Positions 1 through 7,307 of a DNA stretch of 25,284 nucleotides are shown piece by piece; position 1 is the stretch's first letter, and each line of letters opens with the position of its first letter. The notes beneath the pieces are model-generated. The model did no database searches. It was not told the DNA's origin and was given only the letters and a program-made list of their open reading frames with translations. Position numbers and translations under genes: made by a program. Origin of the DNA: Desertivirga sp966211215 (GTDB lineage Bacteria; Bacteroidota; Bacteroidia; Sphingobacteriales; Sphingobacteriaceae); assembly GCA_966211215.1 (NCBI GenBank), contig CBIHNR010000070.1:1-25284 (forward strand). Direction: 5' to 3'.

Positions 1-338
1 CCACGATAGCCCGGAAGTGGCCCGGTATGGAAATTGATAGGCTTATATTGATACAAGTGAAGTATGTTAGAGGGCAATCTGTAAGGAAAACACATTGAAT
101 AAATAACATCAGCAGTTTGTTGCGCTAACCAGTCATAGAGAGCATCCATTTTTTTTAAAGAATTGCATTTAAAAAAAGGAATGTTACTTCTAGCAATTCC
201 TTTTTCTAAACTACTTCCTTCTTCATCTTCCCCTGCCCAAACAATGCCTCCAAGCATACCTTCCAATGCCAATAGTTGTATAGATGCATAAGCAAATTTG
301 CCACTGCACAACACGATAATTTTAATGCTACCGTTCAT
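1..338 (-). CDS. Formyltransferase-fold enzyme, N-terminal part (truncated by window edge)
   Basis: The gene reads leftward from an ATG at 338 and stays open for 112 codons to the window edge, so only the N-terminal part is present. Seen: a Rossmann-like first strand (residues 5-10, IKIIVL) followed by CSGKFAYASIQLL, and at residues 100-112 the motif INFHTGPLPGYRG. This closely matches the N-H-x-x-L-P-x-Y/W-R-G signature of the formyl_trans_N family (methionyl-tRNA formyltransferase, GART and sugar or amino-acid N-formyltransferases), whose Asn and His lie at the formyl-transfer site. Its ATG overlaps the preceding stop by one base (TAATG), which indicates translational coupling. Family knowledge: 10-formyl-tetrahydrofolate is the usual donor. 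Housekeeping Fmt is unlikely given the neighbours (collar proteins and a binding-fold protein); a tailoring formyltransferase is inferred. The acceptor is unknown. Confidence 0.8.
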   Translation of the reverse strand, partial: MNGSIKIIVLCSGKFAYASIQLLALEGMLGGIVWAGEDEEGSSLEKGIARSNIPFFKCNSLKKMDALYDWLAQQTADVIYSMCFPYRLPSNILHLYQYKPINFHTGPLPGYR

Positions 339-1489
339 TATATGCAGGTATAGCTGTTATACCATCCCGAAACAGCATTGTCTAGCTTTGATGACACTAT
401 TTCTTCAAAAGTGCAATACGCATCCTTTTCTATCTGTTCAAATAATAGAGGTTTACAATTCCCTTTCCTATCAGAATTCAGGACGGCCTTATATAACGGG
501 CACATGAAATAATTGATTTCTGAGTTAAATTTCATTTCCCCTCTTGGCGTATTTGCTGAAAAAGCACTTAAGCTTCTTACGGCATCGTCACCAAAAAGAC
601 ATGCACTATCTGAAGTCTTCAACAGAAAGTCTATTACGATTGAACATTCCCATCCTAACAATGAGAATATATTCGCATTGGAACGGCTGCCCGACATTTT
701 TTCTTTAAAAATAAGATTGCTGGTATTTTCTAGACTACTTGCCCATGCTGCTACTCCTCTAATCCCATCTCCCGGATAAGGTGACTCACTCAGTACCTTT
801 TCTTCAAAGAAGAACGGCGTAGCATAAATCGGAGGAAGTTTTTCAAACAATTCCCTCATTCCTTTTAGGAACCATTGCACATAATCACCACTAAATAAAG
901 AAAACAAACAAGCATTTGGATACATAGCAGTAGCTGCTTTTAACGGCTCCATGCTAAAATCATCCTGTTTGTAGCCTGTTATGTGATTGAATACAATTTG
1001 TTTGGATAAATCCTGCCATTTTTTAGAAAAAGCATAGGTGTGTAAGTAGCCGCTGTCATAAAATCCAGAAACCAACCCAGCTTCAGCATACCCATCTTCA
1101 GCAGCCATCTTGGCACTTAAATTAGCTCCTAAAGCATTATGTAATGAGAGGTAAACGATATTAGAAGAAACAGGCCATTCATGAGGTAAATGTGCCCCTG
1201 CGTCCAAAACGATCAATAACTTGTTAAGCCCCGTAAATAAAGGCCGAAGCAATTGTGCATTCCGATGCCCGATATAAGCAACAACAATATCGGCATTCTC
1301 GTTTAATAGTAAATTCTCCGCCGCTTTATAACACACTTGTTTATCAGTTCCATGACCGATATTTTCAATCTTAAAATTAAGGCCCTCATAAGTGAGAGCC
1401 TTAATTCCTTCACGCATTCCTTCCAAAATATCCAAGTTGATAGTAGTGTAGTAAAATGAGCGAGGCAATAATATTCCGATAGTTTTCAT
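338..1489 (-). CDS. Periplasmic-binding-fold (type I) protein without signal peptide
   Basis: The protein has 383 residues and the look of the ABC-transporter substrate-binding/Leu-Ile-Val-binding class I fold. It opens with a beta strand (MKTIGILLPRS), then alternating alpha/beta units, including NADIVVAYIGHRNAQLL near residue 85 and the KLLIVLDAGAHLP hinge strand near residue 115, and a second lobe beginning around AEAGLVSGFYDSGYLH. Unlike true periplasmic binding proteins it begins directly with the first strand and has neither signal peptide nor lipobox, so it is probably cytoplasmic. No permease or ATPase gene is visible nearby. It lies 3 nt downstream of a collar-protein gene and overlaps the formyltransferase by one base, so it belongs to a four-gene operon. 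It may bind or present a small ligand or amino acid to the pathway (inference). The fold assignment rests on pattern recognition only. Confidence 0.6.
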   Translation of the reverse strand: MKTIGILLPRSFYYTTINLDILEGMREGIKALTYEGLNFKIENIGHGTDKQVCYKAAENLLLNENADIVVAYIGHRNAQLLRPLFTGLNKLLIVLDAGAHLPHEWPVSSNIVYLSLHNALGANLSAKMAAEDGYAEAGLVSGFYDSGYLHTYAFSKKWQDLSKQIVFNHITGYKQDDFSMEPLKAATAMYPNACLFSLFSGDYVQWFLKGMRELFEKLPPIYATPFFFEEKVLSESPYPGDGIRGVAAWASSLENTSNLIFKEKMSGSRSNANIFSLLGWECSIVIDFLLKTSDSACLFGDDAVRSLSAFSANTPRGEMKFNSEINYFMCPLYKAVLNSDRKGNCKPLLFEQIEKDAYCTFEEIVSSKLDNAVSGWYNSYTCI

Positions 1490-1492
1490 TAA

Positions 1493-2047
1493 TTAGTTTC
1501 TGCTTGGAAATATTCCTTCTATAGCAATACTATAATTTAGTGCTAAGTATGGCGACATTATAGCGATAGGCGTGTTACCACCTGCAATATCCGTTGTACC
1601 AGATATAGTAGGAGTACCCATAAAAGCGCCTGCCGTTGATGCCCCTGCATAAATATCAGATCCAGCAATTGCTGGATAATTATTAACCGGGCTTGTGTCT
1701 TCCCCACCGGATGAGAAAACCGGAATCTTTACATGAAGGGTATTAACGGAATGAACATGCGCCGGAAGATTCGAACTAAAAACTGTAACCTCGGTATCAC
1801 CCGCCATCTCCCCCATAATATAATCTGGCAGCCCCTGTCCCTGTCCTTGCCCTATTGGCATTCTACCTTGCAAGTCGGGGAGGCCGAAGGTACTTTGGCC
1901 ATCTCCACCATAAGTGGTACCCAATAATGCAAATAACGCTGTGTTTTGTGCAATTGATATTAACTGCCCCTGGCAAGACATATAACCGAGAGGGGCGAAA
2001 TTAAAACCTAGAAGTTTAACTTCACCGATAAATGGCTCTGTTGACAT
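1493..2047 (-). CDS. Phage tail collar domain protein (microcystin-dependent protein family), copy 2
   Basis: This 184-residue protein begins with a compact collar domain: MSTEPFIGEVKLLGFNFAP, a GYMSCQGQLISIAQNTALF segment, YGGDGQSTFGLPDLQGR and a Gly/Gln-rich GQGQGQGLP turn. LPAHVHSV follows at about residues 95-102, with the His pair typical of phage short-tail-fibre collar proteins. The C-terminal half is Ser/Thr/Gly-rich, beta-prone and ends in NYSIAIEGIFPSRN. Stand-alone proteins of this length are annotated as tail fibre or microcystin-dependent (MdpB-like) proteins and occur in bacteria outside prophages. No other phage gene is present here. It lies 14 nt after a paralogue of identical length and 3 nt before the binding-fold gene. 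The family function is not established; a secreted or surface structural role is possible, but no signal peptide is seen. Confidence 0.85.
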   Translation of the reverse strand: MSTEPFIGEVKLLGFNFAPLGYMSCQGQLISIAQNTALFALLGTTYGGDGQSTFGLPDLQGRMPIGQGQGQGLPDYIMGEMAGDTEVTVFSSNLPAHVHSVNTLHVKIPVFSSGGEDTSPVNNYPAIAGSDIYAGASTAGAFMGTPTISGTTDIAGGNTPIAIMSPYLALNYSIAIEGIFPSRN

Positions 2048-2061
2048 AGTGACTTGATTTT

Positions 2062-2616
2062 TTAATTACGACTCGGGAATATACCTTGTATCGCTATACT
2101 ATAATTCATTACTAAATATGGGGGCAACGTTCCTATTGGAAGATTACCACCAGCTACATCTGTAGTGCCGGACACCTGGGCCGGCCCCATAAAATTATTG
2201 GGGGTTGACGAACCGGCATAAAGATCTGATCCTGCAGTAGCTGGATAATTTCCATTAGGACTTGAGTCCTCTCCCACGCCAGTAAATACACCCATCTTTA
2301 CAACCATCCCATTAACAGCATGAACGTGAGCTGGCATGTTAGCAGTTGTAAGAGTTACACTGGTCGCTCCTGCCTTCGCTCCTATAGTATAAGCCGGAAG
2401 TCCCTGACCCTGTCCCTGCCCAATTGGCGCTCTTCCTTGTAAATCTGGCAGACCAAAAGTAGTTTGGCCATTCCCGCCATAGACGGTGCCTAATAATGAA
2501 AACAATGCAGTATTTTGCGCAATAGACATAATCGCTCCGTTACAAAGGGCATAACCTTTGGGCGCAAAATTAAATCCAAATAATTTAATTTCTCCAATAA
2601 ATGGTTCCGTTGACAT
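2062..2616 (-). CDS. Phage tail collar domain protein (microcystin-dependent protein family), copy 1
   Basis: This is the first gene of the leftward operon. It has 184 residues, as its neighbour does, and shares the same opening (MSTEPFIGE), the QNTALFSLLGTVYGGNGQ segment, PDLQGRAPIGQG, the MPAHVHAV collar motif and the C-terminus NYSIAIQGIFPSRN. The two diverge mainly between residues about 75 and 150, the part expected to face outward in collar or fibre proteins. This is a tandem gene duplication with conserved ends and a diversified middle. No tail-tube, baseplate, sheath or T6SS-like gene accompanies it, so it is not an obvious prophage or contractile system. ATG at 2616 is preferred because the family almost invariably starts a few residues before the P-F-I/L-G-E motif. 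There is no Shine-Dalgarno sequence; the leader is A/T-rich, as usual in Bacteroidota. Confidence 0.85.
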   Translation of the reverse strand: MSTEPFIGEIKLFGFNFAPKGYALCNGAIMSIAQNTALFSLLGTVYGGNGQTTFGLPDLQGRAPIGQGQGQGLPAYTIGAKAGATSVTLTTANMPAHVHAVNGMVVKMGVFTGVGEDSSPNGNYPATAGSDLYAGSSTPNNFMGPAQVSGTTDVAGGNLPIGTLPPYLVMNYSIAIQGIFPSRN

Positions 2617-2852
2617 ATATATTTATAATTTATAATTAAAAGACACTATAGAAGTAATAGAAAAAGGCTGATCTAAAAGCGATTTTGAAAAATTCATGCT
2701 TCAGTTGTATCCAAACCCTTCGCCAATTACCTTTAAAGATATAGTTTTAAGTGCCAAATAAAAAAATATTTAATTTATTTTACAAACGACACTCTTCGCC
2801 AAAAAGTTAAACTCGCAAGAGATTCCAGAACTCCATTTATATCAAAAAACTC
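2617..2852. promoter_or_regulatory. Divergent intergenic region between two operons
   Basis: This 236-bp AT-rich spacer lies between the start codons of the leftward collar operon and the rightward carbamoyltransferase operon, so it must hold both promoters. On the minus strand TATCTTTA (near 2740) differs at one position from the TAnnTTTG -7 element, but I could not pair it with a convincing -33 element. No operator-like palindrome stands out. The shared promoter region is the main sequence argument that the two operons may be co-regulated. Confidence 0.35.
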
Positions 2853-4541
2853 ATGAACACTTACATTCTAGGTACAGGGCTTTCACATGATGGGTCCACC
2901 TGCATCCTGAAAGACGGTGAAATCATTGTCGCAGTCGAAAAAGAACGGCTCAGCAAACTAAAGCACGACGGGGGAAATGATTTTCTAACAGTACAATATT
3001 GCCTGAATGCTGCCGGAATAACAGCAGATGACCTGTCGATAATAGTTCAGGCTGCGAATTTTGAAAGCAATATTCCACCAGACAGATATAAAGGAAAACG
3101 TTTTTTTGATAGCAACATACAGGTCCCGGTACATACCTTATCTCACCATCTTGCACATGCCTGGGGAGCAGTTGGCAGCTCGCCATTTGATGAATGCAAC
3201 GTAATGGTAATAGATGGCGCAGGAAGCCCATTCGATCAATGTATAGATTTAAAACCCGACATTCATCCTATTTATCCATTCGCTAAGGGAATGTATTGCG
3301 AGAAAGACAGTTTCTATTTCTTTGATGGAAAAAAGCTACATAGCATTTTTAAAGATTTCTCAGAGATTAAACTATTTAACAACAACTCAGCACTCCAGTT
3401 GCCCACAAACAAACACTCAATAGGAGGCCTGTATAGTGCCGCAAGTAATTATTGTTTTGGCAATATGGATGATGCCGGCAAGTTAATGGGCCTGGCACCT
3501 TATGGTAAACTCAACAACCGCCCTTCCCTATTCAATTTTTACGATGGACGAATAGAAGTCAACTATGAAAGTATAGATACGGGTTTCTTTAATAATCCCA
3601 GTACTGGTTATAACCACTTCAGAGAGCACTTTCAACACTACGCAGATATCGCCCGTTGGGTGCAACATGAAACAGAAAAAGCCACCTTATATCTGTTCGG
3701 AGAAAGAACAAAAGCCAATCCACATCCTAATATGGCTTATGCTGGTGGCGTTGCCCTAAATGCTGTAGCTAATAAAAAGCTTAAAGAAAATACGGGCATC
3801 AAGAACCTATATATGCAACCCGCGGCTGGCGATAATGGACTTGCGATAGGATGCGCCTGGTATGGCTGGTATCAACTTATGGGCAAGCCCCGGAAACACC
3901 TTTCTGAATCACCATTTCTCGGCAAAGCTTATACATCCAAAGAAATTGAACGTGCAATAAAATCATTTGAAGATAGCCATGGAAAAGCTTTAAAAGTATA
4001 CCGAACTGACAACTTCATTAGCGAAACTGCGATGTTACTTACTGAAGGTAAGGTGATTGCCTGGTTTCAGGACGGTGCAGAATTCGGACCACGAGCGCTA
4101 GGGCATCGTAGCATTTTGGCTGACCCCAGAATCGCAGACATAAAGAATCATATAAACAGAAACATAAAGTTTCGGGAAGACTTTCGGCCTTTCGCCCCAT
4201 CTGTACAGGTGGAAAAAGTTAATACTTATTTTAAGCATGGCTGGGATAGCCCATACATGATTCTTATCGATAAGATTAAACCCGAATGGAAGGAGCTACT
4301 CCCCGGCATTGTTCACGAAGATGAAACCTGCAGAGTACAAACTGTACATAAAAAATGGAACGAGAAATTCCATACCCTTTTGGAAGCTTTTGAGCAAGCA
4401 AGCGGTATAGGCGTTTTGCTAAATACCTCGCTAAACAGGAAAGGAATGCCCATCGTGGAAACCCCGCTTCAAGCCATTGAGCTATTTTACTCTGGAGCAC
4501 TTGACGTACTTGTTTTACAAAATTTTATCATTTACAAATAG
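2853..4541 (+). CDS. NodU/CmcH-type O-carbamoyltransferase
   Basis: The 562-residue protein has both domains of the carbamoyltransferase family (usual length about 540-620). The N-terminal ASKHA/Kae1-like domain starts at GTGLSHDGSTCILKDGEI, continues with VEKERLSKLKHDGG, and has the metal-binding histidines in SHHLAHAWGA (H98, H99, H102). A GLYSAASNY / KLMGLAPYGK block and YAGGVALNAVANKK follow. The C-terminal domain carries the family signature AEFGPRALGHRSILADPR (about residues 409-426), then NINRNIKFREDFRPFAPSV-like residues. Family knowledge: the enzyme makes carbamoyl-AMP from carbamoyl phosphate and ATP, then carbamoylates a hydroxyl of a sugar, antibiotic or nodulation factor. The acceptor here is unknown. 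It is the first gene of a rightward operon; the next gene begins 1 nt after its stop. No hydroxylated scaffold-making gene is visible, unless the co-transcribed hydroxylase supplies the hydroxyl group (inference). Confidence 0.92.
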   Translation: MNTYILGTGLSHDGSTCILKDGEIIVAVEKERLSKLKHDGGNDFLTVQYCLNAAGITADDLSIIVQAANFESNIPPDRYKGKRFFDSNIQVPVHTLSHHLAHAWGAVGSSPFDECNVMVIDGAGSPFDQCIDLKPDIHPIYPFAKGMYCEKDSFYFFDGKKLHSIFKDFSEIKLFNNNSALQLPTNKHSIGGLYSAASNYCFGNMDDAGKLMGLAPYGKLNNRPSLFNFYDGRIEVNYESIDTGFFNNPSTGYNHFREHFQHYADIARWVQHETEKATLYLFGERTKANPHPNMAYAGGVALNAVANKKLKENTGIKNLYMQPAAGDNGLAIGCAWYGWYQLMGKPRKHLSESPFLGKAYTSKEIERAIKSFEDSHGKALKVYRTDNFISETAMLLTEGKVIAWFQDGAEFGPRALGHRSILADPRIADIKNHINRNIKFREDFRPFAPSVQVEKVNTYFKHGWDSPYMILIDKIKPEWKELLPGIVHEDETCRVQTVHKKWNEKFHTLLEAFEQASGIGVLLNTSLNRKGMPIVETPLQAIELFYSGALDVLVLQNFIIYK

Positions 4542-4542
4542 T

Positions 4543-5232
4543 ATGATTTGCCACGCTAAACTGAGTCTACCCATTAGCATCAGGGCTATACAGGAAGAAA
4601 CGCAGCAATTGCTCAAAAAAAATGGCTGGATGCCGCATTTTAATACATACGACTATGAGGGCGATTGGCAAGTGCTTCCACTACGTTCACCAGGGGGCAA
4701 CACTGACAATCCTTTCGCTGATTTAATGTGGCAGCAAGCGTTTGAAGATACGCAAGTACTAAGTGCTCTTCCCGAAATCAGAAAGTTGCTAAACTCCCTG
4801 AACTGCGAAAAACAATCTGCCCGATTATTAAACCTCAAGGCTGGTTCGTTCATAAAAAAACATCGGGATTTCGAGCTTTCCTTCGAAAAAGGGGAAGCTC
4901 GTTTGCATTTTCCAATTTTTAGCAATGAGAGAGTTGATTTCTACATCGATGACGAACTTGTAAAGATGAAACCAAATGAATGTTGGTATATAAATGCAAA
5001 TCTTCCCCATAGCGCACACAATGCTGGCAATACGGATCGGATTCATTTAGTGGTGGATTGCATAGTAAATGACTGGCTTAAGGAAATCTTTGAACGTTCA
5101 GAGAAAAAGATCAAAAAAATAGAAAAGGATGAGAATCAACAAAGGATGATAATTGAAACTCTAAGATTACAAAACACGCCTACTTCTCTCGAATTAGCTC
5201 AAAAGCTAGAAAATGAACTCAATAATGAATAA
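4543..5232 (+). CDS. Aspartyl/asparaginyl (prolyl)-hydroxylase-type Fe(II)/2-oxoglutarate oxygenase
   Basis: ATG 4543, one base after the upstream stop, gives 229 residues. An in-frame ATG 22 codons earlier would lie inside the carbamoyltransferase gene and encodes unrelated residues. The cupin core shows the facial triad: H107 and D109 in KKHRDFEL, RLHFPIFSN as the following strand, and H156 in the LPHSAHNAG segment, with R166 (NTDRIHLVVD) as expected 2-oxoglutarate ligand. This matches the Asp_Arg_Hydrox family, which includes cis-4-proline hydroxylases and beta-hydroxylases of Asp/Asn. Family knowledge: it hydroxylates a free amino acid or a peptidyl residue. The C-terminal tail (from about residue 185) is highly charged and probably helical (ERSEKKIKKIEKDEN), beyond the catalytic core. 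The following gene overlaps it, so expression is coupled. A hydroxylase followed by a carbamoyltransferase would fit hydroxyl installation then carbamoylation (inference). Confidence 0.85.
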   Translation: MICHAKLSLPISIRAIQEETQQLLKKNGWMPHFNTYDYEGDWQVLPLRSPGGNTDNPFADLMWQQAFEDTQVLSALPEIRKLLNSLNCEKQSARLLNLKAGSFIKKHRDFELSFEKGEARLHFPIFSNERVDFYIDDELVKMKPNECWYINANLPHSAHNAGNTDRIHLVVDCIVNDWLKEIFERSEKKIKKIEKDENQQRMIIETLRLQNTPTSLELAQKLENELNNE

Positions 5233-5728
5233 TCCGCTGGACAAAATCCTTCGGTTTCTTGATGAAATAGGCATTGTTTACAGCAAGGAACCTATCACTG
5301 GAGACACTTTTCTTCCGGGCCTCAAAATCAGAAAAGGAACACTTTTGATTGATGAAAAACGGCTTCTATACCCTGGCGACGTATTGCATGAAGCGGGGCA
5401 CCTGGCTACTATGCCTCCAAAAATTCGCATAACCATGGATGACAACCTGGAGGATAACGACCTCCATAAAGGAGGGGAAATGATGGCAATTGCGTGGTCT
5501 TATGCAGCTTGCATTCATCTTGGAATTGACCCTCATGTTGTGTTCCATGAATTTGGCTACAAGGGAGGCGGGGCCGACATTGTAACAAACTTCTCAGAAG
5601 GCAGGTTCTTTGGCGTACCATTATTGCAATGGTGCGGCATGGCTTATGAGAGGAAATTTGCAGAACAAAACAACACCAAGCCTTTTCCGCATATGCTTAA
5701 ATGGGCATGTGATCACAGGCCCGATTAA
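5225..5728 (+). CDS. Small HExxH-motif metalloprotein, function unknown
   Basis: Starting at ATG 5225 gives 167 residues; an in-frame ATG at 5213 would add four (MNSI). I prefer 5225 because the helix NNPLDKILRFLDEIGI then begins the protein. The zinc-binding motif HEAGH is at residues 55-59 (VLHEAGHLATMP), and a likely third ligand is E85 in KGGEMMAIAWSYA, on a helix as in gluzincins and ImmA/IrrE-like domains. LLYPGDVLHEAGH is the best recognised segment. There is no signal peptide, so it is cytoplasmic. It overlaps the hydroxylase gene by 8 bp and ends the operon. Related small proteins occur as stand-alone hypotheticals in several Gram-negative groups (recollection, not searched). It could be a peptidase that matures a modified peptide or protein, or a non-proteolytic metalloprotein. 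Substrate unknown. Confidence 0.75.
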   Translation: MNNPLDKILRFLDEIGIVYSKEPITGDTFLPGLKIRKGTLLIDEKRLLYPGDVLHEAGHLATMPPKIRITMDDNLEDNDLHKGGEMMAIAWSYAACIHLGIDPHVVFHEFGYKGGGADIVTNFSEGRFFGVPLLQWCGMAYERKFAEQNNTKPFPHMLKWACDHRPD

Positions 5729-5780
5729 TTCCATCCTCAATTTAGCCCTAAGTTGACAGTTTTAAGTTCAAATGTTTAAC

Positions 5781-6716
5781 CTAAAACCCAATATCCCCCG
5801 ACGGAAGCTTTAACCCAACGGTGGGCTTCGGCTTTACCAAAGGCTTTATTTTACCAGCATTTTTCTGCTGCAGCTCGATAATTTTAGCCAGCATATCATC
5901 CCCTATATACCCCAAAGGCTGGTCATTGCCAGAAAGTACAGCATTCGATCTCCTGTTATTCAATTGAATTTCAGGCTGCTCTTCATCTGACGGGATGTGC
6001 CATGCCCCAATGATCTCGGCAGGGCTCCATTCTTTGGAATTAAGGCTAACCTGGTTATCAAAATAAGAATTGGAATAAGCATGTAAAGACATACTTAGTA
6101 AAACGATACGCCCTTGTGGCAGAGGGCCTTCTATTAGCCATTCCTGGGCGGAGTAACTGTCTGTCTCCTTTAAGGTGCTTTCTTTGCAGCCCAGATAGCT
6201 AAACACCTGTTTTCTAAAATCAAAGGAAATGGCAACAATCCTTAAAGTACATTTTAGTGCATTTGGCGGCCATTTAATATCCCGGCGGACAGAAATGGCT
6301 GGCAAGCTCACCCGGATAGCATTTTCTTCCAAACTGGCAACAGGCTTAACCTTCAATACTTTATCCAGGGGCGAATTGGCATTAAACTGAAAGCCTTCCA
6401 GGAAGCTCAAGTCGGCATCATGCATATCCCGGTAGCCCCGCTCCTTGCTTGTACAGGCTTGTAAGCCCTTTCGGACAAGGCCGGTAAAGCGATTAATCAT
6501 TGCCCCATCGTAACCGCTGTATGCTGGGTTAAAAGCTTTGCGTATTTCGCAGGCGGCGTTGCTACACAGGCCAAACTCAAGGCCGCTTTCCTTTGTCGCA
6601 GTTGTTTGTTTAACTTTTGCTGGCCTGCTTTGAATAATGTTTAGTGAACGGTAGGAACGGTATATCAGGTTAGAGATTGCCCCGCGTACCTTGCCGCTTC
6701 TGTCAACAATTGCCAT
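5781..6716 (-). CDS. Hypothetical protein, Sphingobacteriaceae-type family
   Basis: This 311-residue protein has no recognised catalytic motif. The N-terminal half is basic: MAIVDRSGKVRGAISNLIYR, then RPAKVKQTTATKESGLEFGL, and a helical NRFTGLVRKGL segment near residue 75. The C-terminal half (about 120-245) is beta-rich with alternating hydrophobics (LKCTLRIVAISFDF, QGRIVLLSMSLHAY), and the tail is Lys/Pro-rich. The opening (Gly/Lys/Arg-rich strands followed by VKQ) recalls DUF6266-like families common in Pedobacter and Mucilaginibacter, but I cannot confirm membership. No signal peptide is present. It is convergent with the upstream metalloprotein gene (52 bp apart) and appears monocistronic. 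On the minus strand, TAACTTTA upstream of the ATG is one base off the TAnnTTTG -7 consensus. Function unknown. Confidence 0.75.
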   Translation of the reverse strand: MAIVDRSGKVRGAISNLIYRSYRSLNIIQSRPAKVKQTTATKESGLEFGLCSNAACEIRKAFNPAYSGYDGAMINRFTGLVRKGLQACTSKERGYRDMHDADLSFLEGFQFNANSPLDKVLKVKPVASLEENAIRVSLPAISVRRDIKWPPNALKCTLRIVAISFDFRKQVFSYLGCKESTLKETDSYSAQEWLIEGPLPQGRIVLLSMSLHAYSNSYFDNQVSLNSKEWSPAEIIGAWHIPSDEEQPEIQLNNRRSNAVLSGNDQPLGYIGDDMLAKIIELQQKNAGKIKPLVKPKPTVGLKLPSGDIGF

Positions 6717-6796
6717 AAGATTTAGAGTTAAATTGGTTAAATTATATTTCTAAAGTTAATAACGAAACAATCTAAAGAAAAGCATTTTAACCAAAA

Positions 6797-6919
6797 TTAA
6801 CATTCGCCCTCTTCCCAGTCAATATCATTAAATAAGCGGTTGGTGTGGACAACCACGGGTGAACTTCCCGGTACTGGTGTCTCCCTTAGGAGCCTTCGCC
6901 CTACCTTCTTCCAGCCTGT
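6797..6919 (-). pseudogene. Possible relic: C-terminal end of a lost coding sequence
   Basis: On the minus strand a 40-codon frame without any start codon ends at TAA (6799-6797). It reads like ordinary protein, for example VPGSSPVVVHTN followed by RLFNDIDWEEGEC before the stop, and is bounded upstream by a stop. The residue composition is unlike random translation of AT-rich DNA, which suggests the 3' end of a decayed gene. I recognise no family, and chance cannot be excluded at this length. Confidence 0.25.
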
Positions 6920-6960
6920 TTATCTAAGCAAGCCTTGTTTTAAGGTATTTAATACAGTTT

Positions 6961-6991
6961 AAGTCCACGTTTTATTAGGAAAGGTGGACTT
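6961..6991. repeat. Small inverted repeat / hairpin
   Basis: Perfect 8-bp arms, AAGTCCAC (6961-6968) and GTGGACTT (6984-6991), enclose a 15-nt loop. The plus strand continues as ATTATGG rather than a T-run, so a classic intrinsic terminator is not supported. Confidence 0.35.
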
Positions 6992-7307
6992 ATTATGGAT
7001 TGATCATTGATTAATGATGGAAATATATGAAAGTTGGGGATAAGATGAGGCGAGGCTGGATAGGTTTGAATAAAGCATATTTCGCATTGAATTAGGGAAA
7101 TCATATTACTTGCGTTCTGAAGATATTTGGTAGTATTCAACTTCTAACCCGCGTAGCCTTGCCGATCTTTTACCAGCAAGCTACAATGATTTTGCGCATT
7201 CATGAGGCTAAAGCCCCTTCTATGTCGTAAATAATCTGTTGGCAGAAGCCCAACGGCAATAGAAATCCTGTGCCATCACTATATTATACTTTGCAAAAGC
7301 TTCTTAC

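Noticed and set aside
513..779. 88-codon rightward open frame
   Set aside because: It is the complement of the binding-fold gene, whose frame shows consistent alpha/beta structure and coupling to its neighbours.
1493..2616. Prophage or contractile injection system
   Set aside because: Only collar-domain proteins are present; no sheath, tube, baseplate, terminase, capsid or integrase gene is seen in the window.
4477..4542. Upstream extension of the hydroxylase gene to ATG 4477
   Set aside because: The added 22 residues are read out of frame from the carbamoyltransferase C-terminus and do not resemble the family; ATG 4543 directly follows the stop.
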